Source: Acidobacteriota bacterium
GTDB lineage: Bacteria; Acidobacteriota; Terriglobia; UBA7540
DNA length: 17,509 nt
Assembly (NCBI GenBank): GCA_021828245.1
Contig: JAKASC010000017.1
Location: forward strand, 1 to 17,509
Reading direction: 5' to 3'
The notes beneath the pieces are model-generated. The model did no database searches. It saw only the letters and a list, made by a program, of their open reading frames with translations, and had not been told where the DNA came from. The stretch's first letter is position 1. Each line of letters starts with the position of its first letter. Below, piece by piece: positions 6,683 through 12,768 of the stretch. A program made the translations under genes and the position numbers.

Positions 6683-7474
6683 TCAGGTCGCCGCTGCCTG
6701 GCGGGTTATCTCAATGTATATCGCGTCCGAATCAATTCCCGCCCGGTAAAGGTACCACCGGTACGGCCACGGGAGCCGACCCAGCTTTGAGATATAGACT
6801 TGCGCAAGCTCGCGCGCCCTGCTTTTGTCGCCGAGTGCCGTCGCTGCCAGCATTCTATTCAGCGTCGCCTCAGCCATGATGAGCAACTCCAGTGTCTCTA
6901 TTGGGCCATTGGTTACTCTCTGTTGGTGCACAAGACGGTCGGGTGTTCGCTCAAACCACTCAGCGGCTTCCCGATACCGGCCATTCCGATAATGGTACTT
7001 TCCAATGCCAGGCCAGAGATCGGCATTGTCCTTTGTCAACAACTCGTGATTGCGGCTGAGGATTTGACGATAGTGTGCTTCGGCCTCATCGTATCGGCCC
7101 AGCCGTTGCAGCAGGTCGGCCAGATCAAGTTGTTTGCCCAAGCTGGTCGGATCGGTTCGCATTTCCTCACGGACTTGCGCCAGCCGCGATTCATCTCTGG
7201 CGAGAGCCTCTCGTACATTCGAGATCGCCTCAAGAACGTCGGCCCGCGTTTCGACATCGAGGCGAGCTGCAAACCGGGCCGACTTTTGGAAGATTTCAAG
7301 TGCTCGATGGTGCTCAGAAAAGTAATCGGCCAAGTGGCCCTCACGCCAAAGTTCGGAGAATTGTTCCTTCGGGTTACCGGACGTGTCCGGCGGAGTGAAC
7401 GGTAAGATCCACTTCGGTACCACAACCGCAGCAACGCCCGCCGCCGACTTGGCGAGGGCTTCCCTTCGTTCCAT
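6683..7474 (-). CDS. Tetratricopeptide repeat protein behind a sigma-54 promoter
   Basis: The 263-residue product begins MERREALAKSAAGVAAVVVP, a basic then hydrophobic leader with an RR pair. It resembles a weak Tat-type signal or a membrane anchor, but has no clear cleavage site. Two good TPR motifs follow at about 114-147 (LDLADLLQRLGRYDEAEAHY) and 150-178 (KYHYRNGRYREAAEWFERTP), with a weaker third at about 203-230. Residues 50-110 are helical and charged. TPRs bind other proteins, so an adaptor role is likely; no enzyme motif is seen. The ATG at 7474 has an ideal ribosome-binding site, AGGAGGTGA at 7479-7487, spaced 4 nt. A consensus sigma-54 promoter lies at 7528-7544. The WYL and nuclease genes follow on the same strand after 62 bp and may be co-transcribed. 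Confidence 0.8.
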   Translation of the reverse strand: MERREALAKSAAGVAAVVVPKWILPFTPPDTSGNPKEQFSELWREGHLADYFSEHHRALEIFQKSARFAARLDVETRADVLEAISNVREALARDESRLAQVREEMRTDPTSLGKQLDLADLLQRLGRYDEAEAHYRQILSRNHELLTKDNADLWPGIGKYHYRNGRYREAAEWFERTPDRLVHQQRVTNGPIETLELLIMAEATLNRMLAATALGDKSRARELAQVYISKLGRLPWPYRWYLYRAGIDSDAIYIEITRQAAAT

Positions 7475-7527
7475 TTCGTCACCTCCTGGTTTTCAAAGAT
7501 CGGGGTATAGGGTCCTGCCCTTTTCGC

Positions 7528-7544
7528 TGCAACTATCGTGCCAA
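7528..7544 (-). promoter_or_regulatory. Sigma-54 (RpoN) promoter of the TPR gene
   Basis: The minus strand reads TTGGCACGATAGTTGCA. This matches the sigma-54 consensus YTGGCACGNNNNTTGCW at every specified position, with GG and GC at the required -24/-12 spacing. Transcription would start near 7516-7517, leaving about 43 nt before the ATG at 7474 and including the AGGAGGTGA ribosome-binding site. Such promoters need an AAA+ enhancer-binding activator; none is encoded in this window. Confidence 0.85.
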
Positions 7545-7585
7545 ATTAGAATAAAACACGGGTATGACAGGGGTGGTCATCCGCT

Positions 7586-7611
7586 GGTGCGAGGCTCCAT
7601 TCTTTCGCACC
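7586..7611. promoter_or_regulatory. Inverted repeat, candidate enhancer-binding site
   Basis: GGTGCGA (7586-7592) and TCGCACC (7605-7611) are exact reverse complements separated by 12 bp. The site lies about 70-95 bp upstream of the predicted sigma-54 start, the usual range for a bacterial enhancer-binding protein. A second, shorter repeat ATGAC-N7-GTCAT lies at 7564-7580, closer to the promoter. Confidence 0.45.
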
Positions 7612-7747
7612 CAGAAGCACTTGAGAAAATAGCTCTCAACACGGACGGATACGTAGCTTGCATCCCCAGAACCTGTAATTCGCGCTTGGGGGTACCAAGC
7701 AACATTGTCTTGACAGCCTGAGAGTTGGCAGGAGAAGCTGCCGATGA

Positions 7748-9058
7748 CTAACATGCCAATTGGTCACGGGTGAGGCGGATATCCTGCCGAGGGCCGAGGA
7801 CGGTGGCTGCGAGTGCCTCCGGGCGGAACACTTCGCGTGCGATGGCCAGGACTTGGTCTTGGGTCACAGCGTCCACCGAGGCCTCGATTTCGTCGAGGGA
7901 GACGTAGCGGCCATAATACAACTCGTGCCGTGCCAGGCTTGACATGCGACTGCCTGTGGATTCGAGCCCCAGCAGAGTGCTCCCTTTAAGGTAATCCTTG
8001 GCCCGCTGGAATTCATCATCAGGAATGGGGTCAGATTTTAGGCGATGGAACTCCTCCAGAATGAGGTCAAGCGTCTGACGAAGATTGTTCGGAGCAATGC
8101 CGGCATAGACCGTCAATGAGCCGGCGTCGCGGTAGCAATTAACCGAGGAGAAGACCGAGTAGGCCAGGCCGCGCTTCTCTCGAATGTTCTGGAATAAACG
8201 CGAACTCATGCCCCCACCGAGGACAGCGTTCAAAATATGCATGGCGTACCGCTTGGGGTCGGCGAAAGAACAGGCCTCTGTTCCGACGCAGAGGTGCGCC
8301 TGCTCCAGCTCCTTTTTACGGCGATAGCGAAGATGCGGGTGGGGAGTGGGCGGGGCCTGGCGGGGCGACGAGCCGTTCCGGGAAAGATCCTTAAATGCTG
8401 CATTCACCAGGTCGAGGATTCGAGAATGTTCCAAGTGTCCCGCCGCGGTCACCAACAGATTGGCCGGCGTATAGTGACGCTGGTAAAAATCCAGAACCCG
8501 ACGCCGGCTAAAACTCCGAACCGTGCGACGGGTTCCAAGAATCGGCCGGCCAAGGGCATGCCCTCGCCAATAGCTCTGGGTGAACATTTCATGCACCAAG
8601 TCGTCGGGAATGTCCTCGACCATGCGGATTTCTTCTTCGATGACGCGGCTTTCCTTGCTAATCTCCTCGGAGCGAAACAGCGGGTGGCGAACCAGGTCTG
8701 CAAGGATATCGAAAGCCCGTTCAAGATGCTCATCCAAAACCTTAATGGAAAAGTTGGTGTATTCCTTGGAGGTAAAGGCGTCAAGGTGACCGCCGATGGC
8801 ATCCGCGGCTCGGGCAATCTCTTCCGCCGAGCGCTTCTCGGTGCCCTTAAAAACCATGTGCTCAATGAAATGGCTCAGTCCATTCTCGCTCTGGGCTTCT
8901 TGCCGAGAGCCGACGCGGAGCCATATGCCTAGAGAAATCGAGCGAACTGCCGGCATGGCCTCGGTGATGACCATCAAGCCGTTCGGCAGGGTGTCCTTTT
9001 GGACATTACGCGGAGTTGTGAGGTTTCGAGCCAAGCGGGTAGGGCCCCTTTGAGCCAT
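7748..9058 (-). CDS. M16 family zinc metallopeptidase (insulinase/processing-peptidase type)
   Basis: The 436-residue product from the ATG at 9058 (a TTG one codon earlier is less likely) matches the single-unit bacterial M16B proteases of about 420-440 residues. The inverted zinc motif HFIEH is at residues 63-67. The third zinc ligand is in the VIEEEIRMVEDIPDD segment, probably E143, about 80 residues after the first histidine as in mitochondrial processing peptidase. The C-terminal domain has the substrate-binding IREKRGLAYSVFSS. LPNGLMVITEAMP marks the N-terminal start. All active-site residues are present, so it should be catalytically competent, degrading or processing peptides. It follows the TrbI-like gene after a 306-bp gap, so probably has its own promoter; a TTGACA lies at 9195-9200 (minus) without a convincing -10. 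Ribosome binding is weak (AGGCT just before the ATG). Confidence 0.93.
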   Translation of the reverse strand: MAQRGPTRLARNLTTPRNVQKDTLPNGLMVITEAMPAVRSISLGIWLRVGSRQEAQSENGLSHFIEHMVFKGTEKRSAEEIARAADAIGGHLDAFTSKEYTNFSIKVLDEHLERAFDILADLVRHPLFRSEEISKESRVIEEEIRMVEDIPDDLVHEMFTQSYWRGHALGRPILGTRRTVRSFSRRRVLDFYQRHYTPANLLVTAAGHLEHSRILDLVNAAFKDLSRNGSSPRQAPPTPHPHLRYRRKKELEQAHLCVGTEACSFADPKRYAMHILNAVLGGGMSSRLFQNIREKRGLAYSVFSSVNCYRDAGSLTVYAGIAPNNLRQTLDLILEEFHRLKSDPIPDDEFQRAKDYLKGSTLLGLESTGSRMSSLARHELYYGRYVSLDEIEASVDAVTQDQVLAIAREVFRPEALAATVLGPRQDIRLTRDQLAC

Positions 9059-9364
9059 CAAGCCTGCAAATCCTTTTTACTACAAATCGGTCCAAAAGGC
9101 TACGAACCTCGCGTAGGAGGTGCAAAAGGCCATCCTGACGCTCGACTCAGGGTTCGCAGCACAAAGCGCAATTCGGTAGGCTTTCCCCAGCCTCTGTCAA
9201 TCGCGAACGGGAGGGATGGGCAAGCCAGGACTGCCTTTCCGCCCCGTTCTGACGCCGCAAATGGCCTGTCGGCAAGAGAAGAGATAGGGACCCGTCGGCT
9301 GCGGCACGCGGCGAGGCGCGCGACGCAATGCTGCTAGCCGCTGAGCGGGACGTTTGCCTTGAAG
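9059..9364. other. 306-bp intergenic region without a gene
   Basis: The stretch lies between the TrbI-like gene and the M16 peptidase gene, both on the minus strand. I see no convincing coding frame and no U-tract terminator. A perfect TTGACA (minus strand, 9195-9200) followed 16 nt later by TACCGA could be a poor promoter for the peptidase gene. The plus strand carries AGGAGG at 9116-9121 with no gene behind it. Confidence 0.4.
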
Positions 9365-10027
9365 CTAGGGTTTGACACTGCTCAGGTTATATTCCGTAAC
9401 CCGCGAAGTAGAAATGGTCAGCGGCATTGAGAGTTGGAATTTGAGCTCCGTGCCTGCGGGGAGCGAAAGATTGGGCACGCCGTGCCGAATCCGATCCACA
9501 AGGCCGGCGGCGCCCCCGATAGCCAGGCCAAGGATGGCTCCGTGCGCTCCGCCGATTAACGCCCCCAGAAAACCGCCGCCTCCCATTCCGAGGCCAACTT
9601 CCTTGATTTGCCCCCAGCGGCCGCTTGGCCCTTGGAGCGTGCCTTCCGTATCCACGACCCTCGCCTTCGGGGCGCCGTAAGCGGTGAAGAGAACGGCGTT
9701 TAAGGGATAGGTTGGGCCCGCAGGCAGTCTGAGGGTTTGAGGTGTGAGCACCATCGCCGACCTCCCGAAAAACCGGCCAGGGGTTCGCAACTCTGAGATC
9801 CTTCCGCTAATGGTTGCACCATAAGGTATCACCTGAACCCCGTTGAGGATCAGCGGTTCGGACACGACCGCGGTAAACTCTTGTCCCACGGAGTTCAGCT
9901 CGGTGCTGAGAGGCTGAGAAAGCTTGCAGTTGAGGATAGTGCCCGCAGGGATGGTCTGGGAACCGGCCCAGAGGAGTATTGACGTCCCCAAGGTCCATGC
10001 GATGGCCAGTACGATCCGTTGAACCAT
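9365..10027 (-). CDS. Exported TrbI/VirB10-like domain protein with glycine-rich segment
   Basis: The 220-residue product starts at ATG 10027 behind GGAGGTGAG, a strong ribosome-binding site. Residues 1-22 are a hydrophobic signal peptide ending AGS. The domain that follows has the pattern of TrbI/VirB10-like beta proteins: SQTIPAGTILNCKLSQPLST, then FTAVVSEPLILNGVQVIPYGATISGRI, where a minimum-value pore-like strand set repeats IPAGT and IPYGA. Residues about 145-178 are a glycine-zipper-like stretch (GLGMGGGGFLGALIGGAHGA, then ILGLAIGGAAG) that could insert in or pack against membrane. The C-terminus repeats the LPAGTELKFQLSMPLTI motif. No conjugation genes are nearby, so this is probably a stand-alone envelope protein rather than part of a secretion system. 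Confidence 0.72.
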   Translation of the reverse strand: MVQRIVLAIAWTLGTSILLWAGSQTIPAGTILNCKLSQPLSTELNSVGQEFTAVVSEPLILNGVQVIPYGATISGRISELRTPGRFFGRSAMVLTPQTLRLPAGPTYPLNAVLFTAYGAPKARVVDTEGTLQGPSGRWGQIKEVGLGMGGGGFLGALIGGAHGAILGLAIGGAAGLVDRIRHGVPNLSLPAGTELKFQLSMPLTISTSRVTEYNLSSVKP

Positions 10028-10056
10028 GATCTCACCTCCAAAGGTTTTTCATGGCC

Positions 10057-10075
10057 GGACGCTGGCGCTTCGTCC
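10057..10075. repeat. Small hairpin in the leader of the TrbI-like gene
   Basis: GGACG (10057-10061) and CGTCC (10071-10075) flank a 9-nt loop. The structure lies about 30-48 nt upstream of the ATG at 10027, just before the ribosome-binding site, and shares the 12-mer GACGCTGGCGCT with 2530-2541. Confidence 0.35.
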
Positions 10076-10239
10076 AGCAGTGATAATGCCGGAGTTACGA
10101 AGTGGGTCGCGAGCGAAATCCGGATACTCTTGGTGATTTCAAACTGAGTTCCCGGCTGAATTCCGCTCTCGGCTTTTTACTCATGGGAATCCTTGTTGTT
10201 CCTTCCGGGCCTTGCCCTGGCGTGGCAACGGCTTCGGCT

Positions 10240-10269
10240 AGTATATCCAATGACCCTCACCTTTTCCAA
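10240..10269 (-). promoter_or_regulatory. Predicted sigma-70 promoter of the TrbI-like gene
   Basis: On the minus strand, TTGGAA (10264-10269) and TATACT (10240-10245) are separated by 18 nt. They match the consensus at 4/6 and 5/6. The promoter lies just past the end of glmU and would give a leader of about 205 nt for the TrbI-like gene. Confidence 0.45.
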
Positions 10270-10325
10270 CTATCTTACGAGCGGGTGGCGCGGTCCGCAT
10301 GGAACTTTTTCGGGCCAGGCGCGCT

Positions 10326-12083
10326 TTATAGGTTGAGGGGAGGATGGAAACTGGCGATGGCACTTGGTTCATCGCCGTAGATATCAAAGGCTCGGTCTAA
10401 TCGGGCTGTTTCCATGATGGTCCTCACCCTGGCCGGAATATTAGCCAGCTTCAATTCTCCCCGTGCTTTCCGAAAGGCCGTCAGCGCGCCGACGAGGGCT
10501 CCGAGCCCTGCGCTATCCAAATAAGCTACCTCGCTTAGGTTCACCAGAACGCGGCGGCGTCCGAGGCCGAGAAGGTTGCGAATCCTCTGCCGATATTCTT
10601 CCACCGCAGGGCCCATAATCAGCGCGCCTTGCAGGTCCAAAATCGTGATGGAGCCGGACTGGCGCTCGTTCAGCCTGAACTCGGCTGGGGTGGGTTTGTG
10701 ATCGCCGTGATACTCGCGCGCCCAGCCTTCCTTAATGATTTGTCGGGCACGTCCCAAGGCCAGCGACTCCGCCGGCACGTCCTCGGTGATGGTTGATCCG
10801 GCCCCAACGTAGGCGCCGCGGCCGATCTTGACTGGAGCCACCACCATCGTCCCGCTGCCGATAAAAACTTGGTCCTCAATGGTCGTAGGGTTTTTGCGCC
10901 GGCCATCGTAGTTGCAGGTGACGGTTCCCGCACCGATATTCACGTCTTGCCCGAGCGTGGCATCTCCCAGATACGAGAGGTGCCAGGCCTTGCTGCGGCG
11001 GCCGATGCGTGACTTTTTAACCTCAACAAAATTGCCAATCCGCGCTTCGTCCTCCAGCACCGCGCCGTCGCGGATGTGACTAAAAGGGCCGACAATAACC
11101 TTAGAGCCAATTTCGGATCCGCTAATCACCGAATAGGGCCTCACGGTCACCTGGTCGCCGAGCAGGGAGTCTGCGATGACGCAGCCCACCCGAATCCTGC
11201 ACTCAGCTCCAATTCGAGTTTCCCCGAGCAAGCTGACGCCGGGTTCGATGACGGAGTCTTGGCCCACTTGCACGTCACTATCAAGGTACGTTGTCTCGGG
11301 ATTTGAAATTGTGACCCCCTCCGCCATCAGGCTCTCGGCTTTTCGCAGGCGCAGAATCTTTTCGGCGCGCGCGAGATCCTTGCGGTCATTCACACCCAGA
11401 ACCTCACCCGCATCCTTCACCGGGAAGGCGAGGACTTTTTGCTTGTGCCGGTGAAATAGACCCACAAGGTCGGTCAGCAGATATTCGTTCTGGGCGTTGT
11501 TGGAATCGAGCTTGTCAAGGTGCCGAAGTAATTGCAAGCGGTCAAAGCAGAGGATGCCGCTGCTCACCTCGCGGATTTTCTTCTGCGCCCCGGTGCAGAG
11601 CCGTTCTTCGATAATAGCCTGCACCCTTGACCCGGAGGCGCGCAGCACGCGCCCGTAGCCCTGAGGGTCATCGAGTCGCATGGTCAAAATTGTCGCCGCC
11701 GCTTTAGACTGAAGGTGAGTTTGAACGAGGTCGGCGAGCGTCTGAGCACGCAGCAGGGGGGCATCGCCGACAACAACCATGACCGTTGGAGTGGTCAGAC
11801 CCTCCAGTTCGTGACGTGCGGCCATGAGCGCATGTCCGGTTCCCTTGGGCTCCTTCTGCTCGACCCATCGGAGGTTGGGGCGCGCGAAAGCTTCGCGGAC
11901 TCGCTCGCCTTGGTAGCCAATAATCATGTAAACATGTTCAGGGCTGGCGGCGATGACGGCCCGTAGGACGTATTCTCCAAGAGGAAGTCCAGCCAAGGGA
12001 TGCAGGACCTTCGGATAACTGGACTTGAAGCGGGTAGCCTTACCGGCGGCTAGGATAAAAGCAGAAAAGGGCTGATCCGACAT
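10326..12083 (-). CDS. glmU: GlmU fused to a C-terminal STAS domain
   Basis: The product is 585 residues from the ATG at 12083, which has AAGGAG 7 nt upstream; E. coli GlmU is 456. Residues 1-240 are the uridylyltransferase: LAAGKATR (11-18), PKVLH with K25, GTGHA (81-85), GDAPLL with D107, NEYLLTD (199-205), GVNDR (230-234). Residues about 250-455 are the left-handed beta-helix acetyltransferase: R338, SKAWHLSYLGD with catalytic-type H368, and CNYDG (390-394). Together these make UDP-GlcNAc from glucosamine-1-P in the cytoplasm. Residues 467-585 form a complete STAS domain: ITILDLQGALIMG, VLVNLSEVAYLDSAGLGALV with the phosphorylatable-type S524, and GELKLANI. The two halves are joined in one uninterrupted frame through PTPAEFRLNERQSG. 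Two substitutions at signature positions (GTR to ATR, SKAGH to SKAWH) are noted; both keep catalytic residues. Confidence 0.93.
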   Translation of the reverse strand: MSDQPFSAFILAAGKATRFKSSYPKVLHPLAGLPLGEYVLRAVIAASPEHVYMIIGYQGERVREAFARPNLRWVEQKEPKGTGHALMAARHELEGLTTPTVMVVVGDAPLLRAQTLADLVQTHLQSKAAATILTMRLDDPQGYGRVLRASGSRVQAIIEERLCTGAQKKIREVSSGILCFDRLQLLRHLDKLDSNNAQNEYLLTDLVGLFHRHKQKVLAFPVKDAGEVLGVNDRKDLARAEKILRLRKAESLMAEGVTISNPETTYLDSDVQVGQDSVIEPGVSLLGETRIGAECRIRVGCVIADSLLGDQVTVRPYSVISGSEIGSKVIVGPFSHIRDGAVLEDEARIGNFVEVKKSRIGRRSKAWHLSYLGDATLGQDVNIGAGTVTCNYDGRRKNPTTIEDQVFIGSGTMVVAPVKIGRGAYVGAGSTITEDVPAESLALGRARQIIKEGWAREYHGDHKPTPAEFRLNERQSGSITILDLQGALIMGPAVEEYRQRIRNLLGLGRRRVLVNLSEVAYLDSAGLGALVGALTAFRKARGELKLANIPARVRTIMETARLDRAFDIYGDEPSAIASFHPPLNL

Positions 12084-12485
12084 TCCATCTCCTTGCTTGC
12101 GCGGTGCTAGAGGGCTCGGGTTCAACTTCCGCGATGCCTTCAATCTACAGCCGTTCCGCGTCTGAGGCAAGCCTCCGGTGCTTGCCGACCGTCCGAGCTT
12201 CCCCATGGTCATGGAACGATAAACGCCCCAGCAACCTGGGGCCAAGGACCGCCTCATTTCCAATGGCATGGTCCAGTCCTTTCAAAGAACTGGTCGGCAA
12301 AGAAGAGGATATTTCAGTTAGAATAAGGGATGGAAATCTATCGCGGTCTCGGGTTGGCAGCGGCGCCTGGTCACCAGGTGCATCGCTGCGAGTGCGAAAC
12401 GGTCTGCGGAATCAAGGCAACCAGGAGGGAGACTGCGATTGTCCTCCGAGGAAAGGGAAAGATGGCGTTGCCACTCGGGGCAATC
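12084..12485. other. Divergent intergenic region between glmU and tRNA-Ser
   Basis: The glmU frame stays open to 12269, but the peptide has no motif and the ribosome-binding site supports 12083, so I treat this as leader. A perfect hairpin GCCCCAG-CAAC-CTGGGGC lies at 12225-12242 without a U-tract. On the tRNA side an imperfect palindrome GCGCCTGGTCACCAGGTGC lies at 12363-12381. A TAGAAT hexamer at about 12319-12324 could be a weak -10 on the plus strand. No gene is recognised. Confidence 0.4.
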
Positions 12486-12575
12486 GGAGGGATGGGTGAG
12501 CGGTTGAAACCGGCGGTCTTGAAAACCGTTAGCCTCGAAAGAGGCTCGGGGGTTCGAATCCCTCTCCCTCCGCCA
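12486..12575 (+). tRNA. tRNA-Ser (anticodon TGA), CCA encoded
   Basis: Acceptor GGAGGGA (12486-12492) pairs with TCCCTCC (12565-12571), followed by discriminator G and encoded CCA. The anticodon stem GCGGT/ACCGT encloses loop CTTGAAA, giving anticodon TGA for UCA-type serine codons. A long variable arm (TAGCCTCGAAAGAGGCTC region) identifies a class II tRNA, and the T-arm GGGGGTTCGAATCCCTC is canonical. Length is 90 nt. Confidence 0.97.
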
Positions 12576-12768
12576 TAAAGTTTGGAATTTCGGCGTTGCG
12601 CGATGTCCCTCCCGCCCATCCCCCGGGACCAGCTGCGTTGTGGATAGAGGAGGGGAACAACTGAGCACAGCCCCGGCCAGAGGTTAAAAGGCGGGAAAAC
12701 CCTGAACGGGCCATTTGTCATCAGAGCCAAGAGCCCGCATGATGGGACAATGAATCAAGGAGATCTGG

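Noticed and set aside
7533..7754. Minus-strand 73-codon frame starting at the M16 peptidase stop.
   Set aside because: No ribosome-binding site, no motif, and its end runs through the sigma-54 promoter and the candidate enhancer repeats.
10185..10225. Minus-strand GGCCCGGAAGGAACAACAAGG resembles the SRP RNA (4.5S) tip GGTCCGGAAGGAAGCAGCC.
   Set aside because: The conserved AGCA of the 3' side is missing, and the flanks do not pair into the SRP helix beyond two base pairs; treated as chance similarity.
10102..10380. Plus-strand GTG frame of 92 codons with a signal-peptide-like stretch.
   Set aside because: It overlaps the glmU 3' end by 55 bp and antisense-covers the promoter and leader of the TrbI-like gene; no ribosome-binding site or family motif.
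12225..12250. Minus-strand TTGGCCCCAGGTTGC as a second sigma-54 promoter for glmU.
   Set aside because: The GG-to-GC distance is one base too short and the bases belong to a perfect hairpin.
12084..12269. 62-codon N-terminal extension of GlmU.
   Set aside because: The extension has no motif or homology pattern, and the ATG at 12083 has AAGGAG before it and aligns with the usual GlmU start.
12318..12730. Minus-strand frames across the tRNA (containing RRERDSNPRASF or GGGRGIRTPEPLSR).
   Set aside because: These are the well-known spurious translations of a tRNA-Ser gene; the same bases fold as a complete class II tRNA.
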